A stretch of DNA of 47,522 nucleotides. Source: a bacterium. GTDB taxonomy: Bacteria > Armatimonadota > Chthonomonadetes > Chthonomonadales > Chthonomonadaceae. Under the pieces are notes generated by a model that saw nothing but the letters and a program-made list of their open reading frames with translations, ran no database searches and was not told the origin of the DNA. Positions within the stretch are counted from its first letter, which is position 1; each line of letters starts with the position of its first letter. Made by a program: the position numbers and the translations under genes. Shown here piece by piece: positions 32,685 through 42,153 of this stretch. The stretch covers positions 1 through 47,522 of the forward strand of contig JAJZFJ010000224.1 in assembly GCA_021805395.1 (NCBI GenBank), written 5' to 3'.

Positions 32685-33818
32685 CTATTTTTTAACTCGT
32701 GTCTTAAAGCGAGATCTTAACACTTCTCTGTAGGCGTCAGTGGTTGAGCCTCCAATAGGGGTTTGCACTAGAACCGCGTATGACAGGTTATTTCTTAAAT
32801 AGCGTATCACACGCAGCATTGGAATAGCCGCTGTTTTGTTACCTGTTTCTGCGGCAAGTGCTACATCCTGCCTTACAGCTAAATCTTTACCAGACCAATA
32901 AGAAGCAATTAAATTATTCTCCACATTTGGCTGCAGGCTGGTGAGTGAATATACGAAACAGTAGTACTTTTCCTGATCGGTTGCTGCTGGAAGGTTCTGT
33001 TTGTCTAACACAGTCTGGTTAACTGGAAGTTCATTGCCAGCCTGATCGACAGTACCTTTGTACTGGTCAGCAAAAAGGATATAGTTGGTAGGTGAATCTG
33101 GGTTCACATACTTTGGAAGTTTTCCTACCACATACAGATATGTCTGACTTGTACTGGGATCTCGACTCACAATCATGGTGAAATCCTGTGGCAGTCCGGT
33201 TCGAGCTGTCTGAAATGAAGCTTTGTTAGATAGTTTATTGCCCTTCTTGGCATTTGCTAAATTCTTAATCTGGCCAACTAGTCCGCCTTGGGGTGAAGCA
33301 GGAGTGGTACTGGCTGTTTTAAGATTAGCCGCGTTCAGTTTTGCGGTAATTCTGGCTATGCGTTTGCTGGCTCTTCTCTGGGAAAAGATATTGGGTACCG
33401 AATTTACTGGGGATATACCAGTCATAGGACCGTGTGGAAGGGGGGAGTACAGAATTGCGGAAGACACAGCTTGCTGGAATGAAGTGCCGAAACCAGGGGC
33501 ATCCCAAAAGGCGGCAACAGCGTCATCAGAAGCCATTGTTCTTCTCAGTAGCGGGATGCTGTAGTAGATCTGGGAGTACAGTGGCCCCTGCAGGTTTGTG
33601 CACGGGAAATCTTCCGCTGTTAGAAAAGAGGATGCATCGGGGCCTGCACTGTAGTATCTCTGAACAGGAGCATTCAGGTACTGTGGTGCCAGATTTTGAG
33701 GGGAATATTGTGTGAGCATATTGGTATTTATGGATTGAGCATCTGCGGAGATACACGTTCCAGCCAGAGCCAGAGACAAAGTATAGATGCGTATGGCGTT
33801 CAAAGAGCTGCGTTGCAT
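32685..33818 (-). CDS. Secreted protein of unknown function
   Basis: About 377 residues with a signal peptide (residues ~1-27, hydrophobic core IYTLSLALAGTCI, cleavage near ADAQS). The mature part is rich in Ser, Thr, Gln, Asn and Tyr. It has a basic, Ala/Lys-rich central segment (KRIARITAKLNAANLK) and a C-terminal portion with LYVVGKLPKYVNPDSP and YLRNNLSYAVLVQTPIGG. No enzyme motif is seen. I chose the ATG at 33818, with AAAGG nine bases upstream; a TTG at 33827 is the other option. Convergent with GT2. Family not recognised. Confidence 0.82.
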   Translation of the reverse strand: MQRSSLNAIRIYTLSLALAGTCISADAQSINTNMLTQYSPQNLAPQYLNAPVQRYYSAGPDASSFLTAEDFPCTNLQGPLYSQIYYSIPLLRRTMASDDAVAAFWDAPGFGTSFQQAVSSAILYSPLPHGPMTGISPVNSVPNIFSQRRASKRIARITAKLNAANLKTASTTPASPQGGLVGQIKNLANAKKGNKLSNKASFQTARTGLPQDFTMIVSRDPSTSQTYLYVVGKLPKYVNPDSPTNYILFADQYKGTVDQAGNELPVNQTVLDKQNLPAATDQEKYYCFVYSLTSLQPNVENNLIASYWSGKDLAVRQDVALAAETGNKTAAIPMLRVIRYLRNNLSYAVLVQTPIGGSTTDAYREVLRSRFKTRVKK

Positions 33819-33942
33819 TATTTTCAACCTTTCCCGTCAGATGTTTCACATATTCTGATGATTGGCATTTTTGCCGCGAAGTTGGATTATCAGACGATGA
33901 AGAGGGTATAAAGTTCAGCATGTCTATCAGAGAGGTTGCACA

Positions 33943-34359
33943 TTGATTACCAGGTTTAGAGTTCGCTATGGGGAGTGTGATCCCAGTGGGGTGGCGCACC
34001 ATTCATCCTATTTTCTATGGTTTGAACAGGGTAGAGCAGACCTGCTGAGAGCTCGAGGAGTGGATTATAACGCTATGGAGATGAGCAAACTCTACCTCCC
34101 AGTAGTGGATGCAAACTGCAGATACATAGTGGGCGTGAAGTATGATGATGAGCTGGAACTGCAAACTTTAATTACAGAACAGAGAAGCAGGACTGTTCGC
34201 TTCGAAAGTAAACTGTATCGCGGGGGCATACTGGTCGCATCGGCAAGCACATACCACTGTCTGATGAATGGTGACGGTAAGGCGCAGAAATGGCCAGAGT
34301 TGCTGGTTAACTGCTTTATGCCAGATGCCGATTTTCCTGGTTCAAAAGCTGGTACATAA
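33943..34359 (+). CDS. YbgC/4HBT-type acyl-CoA thioesterase
   Basis: A 138-residue hot-dog-fold protein. RYGECDPSGVAHHSSYFLWFEQGRADLL carries the YbgC-type catalytic Asp (D of CDPSG) and the acidic-helix residues; the later VRFESKLYRGGILVASASTYHC is the second strand pair. The family hydrolyses short- to medium-chain acyl-CoA and may act near the Tol-Pal complex. The start is TTG, with GAGAGG 7 bases upstream. The 3' end overlaps the convergent TPR gene by 44 bases. Confidence 0.9.
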   Translation: MITRFRVRYGECDPSGVAHHSSYFLWFEQGRADLLRARGVDYNAMEMSKLYLPVVDANCRYIVGVKYDDELELQTLITEQRSRTVRFESKLYRGGILVASASTYHCLMNGDGKAQKWPELLVNCFMPDADFPGSKAGT

Positions 34360-34963
34360 GCTCAGCTTCTTCGTATCCTGGAGAGATTTCGAGTACCGTG
34401 GAAAAGGCTTTCAGCGCCTGCTCGGTGCGTTCTAACACCATTGCAACACAGCCCTCCTTGTATCTCGCTTCAAGCAGAATCTCCTCACTATCTGCGGTTT
34501 CAGCAACCTCTGCATATTCGGTAATAGCTTCCGTATGTCTATTGTGACTTCGCAATATGTCCGCTCTTTCAATTCTGAGATAAGGGTTTAGAGGATCTAT
34601 TTTGTAAGCAGTTTCATACGCCTGCATCACTTCTTCTGAATCTTCACCATAAAGTCGACGTAATAGACCAGCAATTATCCAGCATATTTCACTATCACTG
34701 GGATCGAGTTCCATCACTATTCTGGCATCTATGAGGGCGGACTCATAACGGGATGCTAGCGTGAGGGCAACAATACGGGACTTTAATGCAGGAAGGTGAG
34801 TTGGGGATTCAAGTAGTATGGAATCGTAAGCATGGATGGCCTGCTGCACATCTCCGCATTCCATTAGCTCTAGAGCGATCTGCATGTCGCGCTCAATTGA
34901 GCAGATCGCACCGTCAGTGTCATTCAAATCTGGTGGGGGAGTATCACTCCCGGAAGATTCCAT
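34316..34963 (-). CDS. Tetratricopeptide-repeat protein
   Basis: A 215-residue soluble protein with four to five TPR units. Examples are ALELMECGDVQQAIHAYDSI, ALTLASRYESALIDARIVMELDPSD and VLERTEQALKAFSTVLEISPG, with conserved small residues and Pro at repeat ends. TPRs mediate protein-protein contact; no enzymatic domain is present. It starts just downstream of the tRNA-Ser on the same strand, and its end overlaps the thioesterase gene from the opposite strand by 44 bases. Confidence 0.88.
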   Translation of the reverse strand: MESSGSDTPPPDLNDTDGAICSIERDMQIALELMECGDVQQAIHAYDSILLESPTHLPALKSRIVALTLASRYESALIDARIVMELDPSDSEICWIIAGLLRRLYGEDSEEVMQAYETAYKIDPLNPYLRIERADILRSHNRHTEAITEYAEVAETADSEEILLEARYKEGCVAMVLERTEQALKAFSTVLEISPGYEEAELMYQLLNQENRHLA

Positions 34964-34981
34964 AACTTTGATCTCAGAGAA

Positions 34982-35066
34982 CGGAGAGGACAGGATTCGA
35001 ACCTGCGCACCCTTGCGGGTGGCCTGTTTTCAAGACAGGTGCCATCGACCACTCGGCCACCTCTCC
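34982..35066 (-). tRNA. tRNA-Ser (UGA)
   Basis: On the minus strand the sequence folds as a class II tRNA. The acceptor stem is GGAGAGG with CCTCTCC and discriminator G, with a D-arm GCCGAGTGGTCGATGGC. The anticodon stem is CCTGT/ACAGG with loop CTTGAAA (anticodon TGA, plus-strand 35030-35032). A long variable arm follows, then a T-arm with GGTTCGAATCC. About 85 bases. CCA is not encoded. The long variable arm and UGA anticodon identify it as serine. Confidence 0.97.
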
Positions 35067-35305
35067 AACCTGAGCTATTGTACACTTACTTCAGGTTCGC
35101 GTCAAGATAGGAGGCTACTCATTTGCTCTCCTGTGCCGATTTATGCAATCTCAACACAGTCAAGAGAGAGTGGACCTGTGTGTTAGCCAATTGATCGATT
35201 TCAATTGAATAGTGATTTGATCTTTGTATGTGTCTGAAGAAAAACACAGATTGATTAAAGTGACCGGAACTGAAGAGTAATCTGTAATGTGAGTATATTA
35301 TTACT

Positions 35306-36223
35306 GTGAAAATGCATAGCTTTGACTGCTCTCGCAGTCCTATATTACTCTCTGCAACACTTGCGGGAGGACAGAGCTTCCGGTGGCGAAGGGATTCAGA
35401 TGGCATCTGGTGGTCTACCATTGGAAGCGTGCTAGTAGCTTTGAAACAGGATTCGGAAGATCCATTCTCAACACTCTACTGGCGGACGTGGCCGGATGAC
35501 AACTGGAACCTTGTGTTCAACTATCTGAGTTTGGATGTCGATCTGGAATGCCTGTATTCAACCTGGAATGCTGAAGATGAAGTGATTCGCTCTGCCACCA
35601 TCAAATTCAACGGGCTTCGCATCCTAAGGCAGCCGCCTCAGGAGTGTCTTTTCGCATTTTTATGTGCAACCTGCAATAATCTGCCCAAAATAGAGAAGAG
35701 CATATTGCATTTAACCAGACATTACGGCGAAACTATTGTTTTAAACGATAGAACCCATTACCTCTTCCCAACCACGGAGGCTCTTGCTGCAGCTACTGAA
35801 GAGGTACTTCGGTCTGGTTTGTGGGGATACCGCGCTCCAAGAGTGATTGAGATTGCGAGGCGAATTCTACAGCATGGAGAGATTGACTGGTTCAATTCCC
35901 TTAACTCTGCTGCGCATGAGGATGCGGTGGAACAGCTAACACAAATGCACGGCATAGGTACTAAGCTTGCGGACTGTATCTGTCTGTTCAGTCTCAACAA
36001 ACATCATGCAGTACCTGTGGACACTCATGTCAGACAGCTTGCTGCTAGCTTGTTCAACCCCTCTCTTGCCACAAAAAGTCTCACCCCAAGGATATATTCA
36101 GAAATTACCGGTCACTTTCAGCGAAGATTTGGCAATATGGCAGGCTGGGCTCAGCAATACCTGTTCTCTGCTGAGTTACACAGATTTAGGGGTGAGGGTG
36201 TCTCCGGGAACATACGAGCCTGA
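35306..36223 (+). CDS. OGG1-type 8-oxoguanine DNA glycosylase/AP lyase
   Basis: A 305-residue HhH-GPD glycosylase of the eukaryote-like OGG1 group, which removes 8-oxoguanine and can nick the resulting AP site. SGQSFRW-like AGGQSFRWRR starts the N-terminal domain. The helix-hairpin-helix MHGIGTKLADCICLFSL holds the catalytic Lys (K of GTK, equivalent to human K249), and HAVPVDTHVRQLA the catalytic Asp (VD, equivalent to D268). The end GWAQQYLFSAEL matches OGG1. Start is GTG at 35306; an ATG at 35312 is possible. No good ribosome site is seen for either. The stop lies 48 bases inside the convergent miaB gene. Confidence 0.93.
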   Translation: MKMHSFDCSRSPILLSATLAGGQSFRWRRDSDGIWWSTIGSVLVALKQDSEDPFSTLYWRTWPDDNWNLVFNYLSLDVDLECLYSTWNAEDEVIRSATIKFNGLRILRQPPQECLFAFLCATCNNLPKIEKSILHLTRHYGETIVLNDRTHYLFPTTEALAAATEEVLRSGLWGYRAPRVIEIARRILQHGEIDWFNSLNSAAHEDAVEQLTQMHGIGTKLADCICLFSLNKHHAVPVDTHVRQLAASLFNPSLATKSLTPRIYSEITGHFQRRFGNMAGWAQQYLFSAELHRFRGEGVSGNIRA

Positions 36224-37639
36224 AAATCCTGTGAGATGTGCTTCTTCCAGTCTGACAGGTAAAAACTGCCCGATTAAGCTTTCCGCTGGTTCATTGTAGT
36301 CTTCAGGTATTCCAAAATGCACCATCTTCAAAGTTCTGGTGTAACCAGATAGCTTAGCTCCCTCTTTATGGCTTAACGATTCAACCATCACCTCTTCTAT
36401 ACGACCAACGCTGGCTGCGTTCATTTCACACGTGATGGCGTTCTGAAGGGCAATGAGTGCATTCAAACGTTCCATTTTCACTTCTCGTGGTATCTGATCT
36501 TCCCTCAAAGCGGCTTTGGTGTTCGGGCGAGGGCTGTATGCGAACATGAATGCTGCATCAAATCTCAGTTCTTCAACCAGGTTCATGGTATTCATGAATT
36601 GTTCATGTGTTTCACCGGGGTATCCAAGCATGAGATCGGTCGTAATCGATACATTAGGGATTGCCTGTCGGAGTTTATAGTAGATTTGTTTGTACTCATC
36701 CACTGTGTACCCACGATGCATATCCTTCAAAAGAGCATCATCTCCAACTTGAAGTGGTAAATGGATATGCTCACAAACAGATTTCAGTTTCGAGAGTGCG
36801 ATAATCAGCTCGTCGGTAAAATCCCTGGGGTAGGGTGAGGTAAAACGTAAGCGCTCTATGCCTGGAATGGCATCAATTTGATAAAGCAGTTCAGTGAACG
36901 TTACTTTGCCTTCTGGCATATTCTTGCCATAGGAGTTAACAGTTTGTCCTAGCAGTGTGATCTCGCGCACACCACATTTTGAGAGTGATGTAATCTCGTT
37001 CAGGATATCTTCTGTAGGTCTACTGCGTTCTCTGCCTCGTGTGAAAGGCACAATGCAGAAAGTGCAAAACTTGTCGCAACCGTACATAATTGGCACATGT
37101 GCCTTTAGTTTTTTCTTTCTGCCATTAGCTCTTTCAGGTAGTTCACACACAATTGCCCCTTTCCTTTCAGGAAGGGCGAGCGAGGTTAGTGGCACAAAGT
37201 TTCTCCTGGTTTTCTGCCTGGAAGAGGGTGGATCAATCTGGTTTCCAGCTTTTGCAGCGTTAACGAGATCTGGTAATGAACCCAGGTTGCCGGTACCCAT
37301 CACGATATCTACATAGGGTGCCCTTTTGCGAATCTCACTGCTTTCCACCTGGGCCATGCATCCACATACTCCAAGTATCATATCTGGACGCTCTGCTTTT
37401 ATATCTCTCAGTCTGCCCAGAACACTCCAAACCTTTTCCTCCGGCTTAGAACGAACGCTACAGGTGTTGAGCAGAACAATATCTGCAGAATCTGGCTCAT
37501 CTGTTTCTGAATAGCCCATCTGCTCAAGGAACAGGCTCATCTGTTCGGAATCTTCTTCATTCATCTGGCATCCCCACGTCATGATGTGGTATTTGCCAAC
37601 GTCCTGATTAACTGGTGGTTTTTCTATTATAGTTGTCAT
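36176..37639 (-). CDS. miaB: tRNA-2-methylthio-N6-dimethylallyladenosine synthase (MiaB)
   Basis: A 487-residue radical-SAM methylthiotransferase that modifies A37 of tRNAs reading codons starting with U. N-terminal [4Fe-4S] cysteines are in MTWGCQMNE, LLNTCSVR and VCGCMAQ. The radical-SAM CxxxCxxC is GCDKFCTFCIVP, followed by FTRGRERSRP, and there is a C-terminal TRAM domain (IGQFLPVRLEEAHLTG). Length is typical. Its substrate class includes tRNA-Ser(UGA), present in this window. The 3' end overlaps the OGG1-type gene from the opposite strand by 48 bases. Confidence 0.97.
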   Translation of the reverse strand: MTTIIEKPPVNQDVGKYHIMTWGCQMNEEDSEQMSLFLEQMGYSETDEPDSADIVLLNTCSVRSKPEEKVWSVLGRLRDIKAERPDMILGVCGCMAQVESSEIRKRAPYVDIVMGTGNLGSLPDLVNAAKAGNQIDPPSSRQKTRRNFVPLTSLALPERKGAIVCELPERANGRKKKLKAHVPIMYGCDKFCTFCIVPFTRGRERSRPTEDILNEITSLSKCGVREITLLGQTVNSYGKNMPEGKVTFTELLYQIDAIPGIERLRFTSPYPRDFTDELIIALSKLKSVCEHIHLPLQVGDDALLKDMHRGYTVDEYKQIYYKLRQAIPNVSITTDLMLGYPGETHEQFMNTMNLVEELRFDAAFMFAYSPRPNTKAALREDQIPREVKMERLNALIALQNAITCEMNAASVGRIEEVMVESLSHKEGAKLSGYTRTLKMVHFGIPEDYNEPAESLIGQFLPVRLEEAHLTGFSGSYVPGDTLTPKSV

Positions 37640-37839
37640 TCATTCACTTCAGCATTCACTTTTATTATTTACACTGGAATTAGTATAACATACTGCAAAT
37701 CGCATGTGTAAGGATGCACATGCACGTCAGCCGTCCAAAAGTGTTAAACATATCACAATGGCAAAACACTGTAGTAAATAACAGTGCCAATCGTGATACA
37801 ATGTTACAGAAGTTATGGTCTACAATGGGAGTGATCAAT

Positions 37840-39222
37840 ATGAGTGAAGTGGATATCGAAATGCCCTCAAACAGTGAAGTTGAAGCTTTACAGAAAAAGG
37901 TGGCACAGTACCGTAAGCAGCTGGATGCAGCGCACCGTATTAGCGTAGCTCTTGGAGCTGGTTTAGAGTTGCCAATGCTGTTGAGAGAAGCACTCCATAC
38001 CGCATTAGATACTGTAGACGCAGATGCTGGTTCTCTTCTGTTATACAATCCTGACAGGAAGATGCTTGTATTTGAGTATGTTGTTGGAGATACAAGATTA
38101 ATTGGTAAAGAGGTTGATCCGATTGCAGACAGCTCTGGCAGAGCTGCCACCGTGTTTCGTACTGGTGTAACAATTCTAACTGAGGATACAACTGACCAGG
38201 CATATAACAGCAGGTTTGATGCTGAGACAGGATACCAGACCAGATCACTGCTAACAGTCCCATTGAAAGATCTGAATGGTATCTCAATTGGTGTAATGCA
38301 GGCCCTGAATAAAAAGCATGGCCCATTTACTGATGAGGATGGCACTCTGCTCGAAACAGTATCCGGCTTAGCTTCCACTGCAATCATCAACACACGGCTA
38401 GCAAAGGAGGCTCAGCTGGCTGCTGTTGCACGTGCGGTTGGTGATTTAGGTCACGACATCAAGAATGCACTAACTCCCATTGAGACAATGATGCAGACCA
38501 CCATAGATGCATTTATCGTCCCAATGTATGAAGATATAGACAAAACGTTAGCTAAAGTTGAACCCACAGATGCAGAGTTTGCGAATGAAATTCGGCAGGC
38601 GGTGGAACCATTGCGAGACTGGTATCATGAAGCGGAGGAGAGTGTGAAGGACGGCTGTGAGGACATAAGGGAAATGGTTTCTGAGATTGCTGACTACATT
38701 AAGGGAGTTCAGTCCTCACACATGGTTGAGCAGAGTTTGAAGGCAGTTGTAGAATCGAGACTTCGACGGTTGAGCGTCATAGCCAGAACAAGACATGTGG
38801 AAATCACGCTGGAAGGTTTTGATAATGTTCCGCCCTTTGTATTTGATGGAAGGCTTTTGGGTAGAGCACTCTACAATCTTATCAACAATGCGCTGGGAGC
38901 AATTAGTGATGCTGTGAAGAGGGGCGTGATTCCCATGAAGGAGTTCCACATACAGGTGAAAGCCCGTGCAGTGTCTGGTCTTGAGTTTCCAGAAGGTAAC
39001 TATTGCTGCATAGAGGTTGTAGATGACGGACCTGGTATACCGGACCAGGTGCGCGCCTCACTTTTTACCCCACAAGCAATCAGCACTACGCCGGGTGGAA
39101 CCGGCATAGGCACCAGATTCGTGAAGAGTGTGGCAGACGTACACGGCGGGTCGGTGGGAGTTGAGAGCGTGGTTGGTGAGGGCGCACGATTCTGGATTAA
39201 GCTTCCTCTCAGGCAGCACTAA
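37840..39222 (+). CDS. Sensor histidine kinase with GAF domain
   Basis: About 460 residues, without membrane helices. A coiled-coil start (VEALQKKVAQYRKQLDAAHRI) leads into a GAF domain (about 40-190), then a phospho-acceptor helix DLGHDIKNALTPIETM with H205, a long helical insert, and a HATPase_c domain. In that domain, YNLINNALGAI is the N box, VVDDGPGIPDQV G1 and PGGTGIGTRFVKSVADVHGG G2. The GAF may sense a small ligand or redox state. No response-regulator gene lies beside it. I chose ATG at 37840 with GGGAG 8 bases upstream over 37714. Its end overlaps the Crp/Fnr gene by 14 bases. Confidence 0.92.
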   Translation: MSEVDIEMPSNSEVEALQKKVAQYRKQLDAAHRISVALGAGLELPMLLREALHTALDTVDADAGSLLLYNPDRKMLVFEYVVGDTRLIGKEVDPIADSSGRAATVFRTGVTILTEDTTDQAYNSRFDAETGYQTRSLLTVPLKDLNGISIGVMQALNKKHGPFTDEDGTLLETVSGLASTAIINTRLAKEAQLAAVARAVGDLGHDIKNALTPIETMMQTTIDAFIVPMYEDIDKTLAKVEPTDAEFANEIRQAVEPLRDWYHEAEESVKDGCEDIREMVSEIADYIKGVQSSHMVEQSLKAVVESRLRRLSVIARTRHVEITLEGFDNVPPFVFDGRLLGRALYNLINNALGAISDAVKRGVIPMKEFHIQVKARAVSGLEFPEGNYCCIEVVDDGPGIPDQVRASLFTPQAISTTPGGTGIGTRFVKSVADVHGGSVGVESVVGEGARFWIKLPLRQH

Positions 39223-39904
39223 TCCGTTTGCGAAGGTCATCAATTTTGTGGACGGTAATGTGAAAGCCCGAGTCTGATGAGATGACCCCGCTTTTTTTGA
39301 ACGAAACCATCACCTGATTTACGCGTTCTCGTGATGCACCTGCCAGTGTAGCAATATCCGATTGGGTGAGTCGAATTGGGATGATGATGTCACCGGATTC
39401 AGTTTTTTTTCCATACAGGTCTGCAAATTCAACAATCTGAAATGCCACTAATCCGAATGTATCGAGGGTACAGTGTGCCTGAATCCTCATGTTTGCAACG
39501 CGCAGTCTTCGTGAGAGTATACGCATCATATTCTTCATGAAGTTCGTCTCGGTCTCAACCAGCTTGTTAAAGAGGACTCTGTCAAGGATTAGTACGCGTG
39601 TCTGTTCCTGTGCGGAAACATCAGCAGATCGCGGGTTAGTGTCTATCATTGTCATTTCGCCTACTGTATCCCCAGCGGCGAGGATTGCCAGAAAGACCTC
39701 ATCACCATCCGGCATTTGAACTGAGACCTTCACGGTGCCGTTTAGAATGAGTAGAAAGTTATCGCCTGGATCCGACTGATACATGATTGTAGAGCCGCTT
39801 TTATACACTCTTTCACGGCTATTTTGAGAGACTAGCTCTAGGGATTCGCGTTTAAGACCCTGAAATAGTAGGGAAGAGGCTAACTCTTCTATAGTAACAG
39901 CCAT
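39209..39904 (-). CDS. Crp/Fnr-family transcription regulator
   Basis: A 231-residue regulator with an N-terminal cyclic-nucleotide-binding-type beta roll (about 10-125; GDNFLLILNGTVKVSV, AGDTVGEMTMIDTNPRSADV), a dimerisation helix, and a C-terminal winged helix (LTQSDIATLAGASRERVNQVMVSF, the DNA-recognition helix). GEMTMIDTNPRSADV resembles the phosphate-binding cassette of cAMP-binding members, with RS before A, so a cyclic nucleotide ligand is possible. No Fnr-type cysteines. GGAGG lies 8 bases before the ATG. Convergent with the histidine kinase. Confidence 0.95.
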   Translation of the reverse strand: MAVTIEELASSLLFQGLKRESLELVSQNSRERVYKSGSTIMYQSDPGDNFLLILNGTVKVSVQMPDGDEVFLAILAAGDTVGEMTMIDTNPRSADVSAQEQTRVLILDRVLFNKLVETETNFMKNMMRILSRRLRVANMRIQAHCTLDTFGLVAFQIVEFADLYGKKTESGDIIIPIRLTQSDIATLAGASRERVNQVMVSFKKSGVISSDSGFHITVHKIDDLRKRISAA

Positions 39905-40883
39905 TTAGATAACCTCCAACCCGTTTTATGATATTAGAGCCATATTCTTATATGTGTGTGGAGTTGCTACAATTATGGTTTCGTGTTCTGATATTTGTCA
40001 AGCAGCTATAATTCAATGGTTAAGGTGCCCGCAAATTCTTGAAGTTTAATTATTATAGATGATTTTTATACGTATTTGTATTAAATCTGAGTTTATTAAC
40101 GTAATAAATTGAAAGGAAATATAACGCAATACTTCCTTTTGATTGTGTCAATACAGGTCTACTCAAAGGAAAAAAGTCCAGAACGATGATTCGAGCTATA
40201 TGTCATGCATGTACCTTGGGAATGCCATTCTTCTTGATCTCAGTACAGATACGCTAGCTCCTTTCGCTCTTCATCAGATAATCTTGCTTTTTCTTCAGCC
40301 CGCTGACCACATTACGTTAGGGTAGAGACTTCAGGCATCAACTTTATGCCAACCTGATCCTGTCATTTGTGGATCTGGGCGTCTTGATCATTATCGATTG
40401 TTGTGTCAATAACTTTAAAGTGTTGTTATGCCAGCTCTGCTGGGACAAGACTGATCTCTTTCGCGGTGAGCCATCTAAGCTTCTTCGGAGGGTGTCAGAT
40501 CAATAATCGAGTTCAAGGATAAACCTTCGTTCGTGAGAGATGCTGCGATTTTTTCATAATATATATATAGCAATCACAAAGGTCAAGTCTCTGAATTACG
40601 CCTGCTTGCGATAAAGGAAATTGTCTACATATTATAGAAAATGAGGGCATTAACATAGACTAACAAGGATTATCGTCCTCTGGATATACGTTAGTTATTT
40701 ATCGCATTTCCATTTCCACGGCTTGATTCCTCTCGTAAAATCATCACAAACTTCGTGGTATAAGCATTTTCATCTAATCATTCGAATTTGGCCACAGTAT
40801 ATCTCGCAAATATACATGAAAGGTATAATGTGACAATTCATACAAGATGATTGAACCTTAACAAAGGAGCCAGGAGTTCCGAC
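39905..40883. other. Long intergenic region with gene debris
   Basis: Nearly 1 kb without an intact gene. The first ~230 bases are very AT-rich and should hold the promoter of the Crp/Fnr gene. The stretch 40160-40563 looks like a decayed minus-strand gene and is entered separately. The rest shows nothing recognisable. Confidence 0.5.
40160..40563 (-). pseudogene. Probable decayed gene of unknown family
   Basis: Reading the minus strand from 40563, the pieces KIAASLTNEGLSLNSIIDL, LTAKEISLVPAELA, QHFKVIDTTIDNDQDAQIHK, QDQVGIKLMPEVSTLT and RAEEKARLSDEERKELAYLY follow one another. The last four share one frame and are separated by in-frame stops (TAA, TGA, TAA); a frameshift joins the first. 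The acidic/helical, Lys/Glu-rich composition is protein-like, while other frames are not. The run lengths alone are what chance would give, so the case rests on composition. I do not recognise the family. Confidence 0.38.
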
Positions 40884-41411
40884 ATGCCAGCTACACGACA
40901 CAATCTTCTCAAAGCCCGATTTGCACTAACTCGCAGGCTCCTTAACCAGATTATCGACCGAATTACACCAGACATGTTGGAATGGGCTCCTGAAGAAGGA
41001 ATGCGAACCATCTCTGGGCAGCTTGCTGAAATTCTCTGCGTCGAACTTCCACTAGTACCACGGCTGAAAGAGGGAAAAATGCTAGATGAAGCCGAAGTAG
41101 ATGCCATAGTTGGTGACCTGTCGAGTCTCGAAAATTTGCGGTGCAAGTTGGTAGACGTTCGACAGACAACACTTGACTACCTCGAAACTTTGTCAGACGG
41201 TGAGCTTTCCGAGGAAGTTTCAATTGGTGCTCCATGGTTCGGTTCGATGTGGATGCAAACCTTACCACGTGCCGAAATCTTCCTCAATATTGCTGAACAC
41301 GAATCTTATCATGTGGGGCAGCTAATCTCGTATATGTGGTTACGTGGAGATAACCCATACTCGTGGACTGGTGCTAGTCCGTACAGTTCTGATGATCCTT
41401 ACAAGTGGTGA
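40884..41411 (+). CDS. DinB/YfiT-like four-helix protein
   Basis: About 175 residues in the DinB superfamily, small helical bundles that often use thiol cofactors or bind metal. NIAEHESYHVGQLISY contains the HxxxH metal motif of the last helix. The earlier metal-ligand position, usually a His in a NHLAE-like segment, reads ISGQLAEIL here, with Gln. No signal peptide. I chose ATG at 40884, with AGGAG 7 bases upstream, over the TTG at 40851. The gene is flanked by long non-coding stretches on both sides. Substrate unknown. Confidence 0.87.
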   Translation: MPATRHNLLKARFALTRRLLNQIIDRITPDMLEWAPEEGMRTISGQLAEILCVELPLVPRLKEGKMLDEAEVDAIVGDLSSLENLRCKLVDVRQTTLDYLETLSDGELSEEVSIGAPWFGSMWMQTLPRAEIFLNIAEHESYHVGQLISYMWLRGDNPYSWTGASPYSSDDPYKW

Positions 41412-42153
41412 AACGGACGGAAGATATAAACGTTGAAGGTCTACTATAGAACCTTGATCCATATATATTGATTTGATGGCAGCCGGTCTTTATATAAGCA
41501 ATTTAGCAGCTCAATGATTCAATCCTGAATCGCATTTTCATACTATAACTCCCCATCCCACTGCGTATTCTAATTGAGTAGACACCATTCGAGCCGGCAG
41601 GCTACATGCGCCAAGTGCTACAGCTAGAATCTGCCTAATTGCAACTTATACATTATGTCTGGATCGAATCATGTAACAGGGTTCCAGCATTTGTTCCAAA
41701 GTTGAGTATGCTTCTGCTATCCTCTCATTCAAAGTTAGTACAGGTTATTTGACGAGATAGATTTAAATGGTCTACCTCTTCTGCAATTAGCCACGGCTTC
41801 AATATTTAGCTTAAATTAAATCTTATCGAGAATAGAACATAAAAAAGAGGTAATCATACTTTCCTGTTTTGCTGATAAATTATTATCGTGTGTAGATGGA
41901 CACGCTGTTCATCACAGAACCTGTACGAACATAAAATCGTCCTTCAGCTTAACCTGTATTGTGAGGTGTTTTGAAACAAGATTACTTTAAACACCTGAAT
42001 TCGGCACTGGCAAAAAAGAAAAATCTCAGAAATTGAAGAGCATCAATTTACATACCGTAGTTACAAGCACCTGGTGCTGGAAATCTTAGAAGTATGCATC
42101 AATGGTATAATAATAGACTATCTGTTTTAAAGGCTTGTGGAAAGGACTATCAA
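41412..42153. other. Long intergenic region upstream of citramalate synthase
   Basis: About 740 bases. A minus-strand stretch (41580-41800) gives protein-like pieces, NERIAEAYSTLEQMLEPCYM and VAIRQILAVALGACSLPARM, in one frame broken by a stop, so another gene remnant is possible (low certainty). Near the gene, a palindrome AGCACC-T-GGTGCT (about 42066-42078) and a TATAAT (42106-42111) could form the promoter/operator of the downstream gene. No T-box or leader peptide was recognised. Confidence 0.4.

Noticed and set aside
41412-42153. T-box or leader-peptide attenuator before cimA
   Set aside because: No T-box consensus, specifier hairpin or isoleucine/leucine-rich leader peptide was found.
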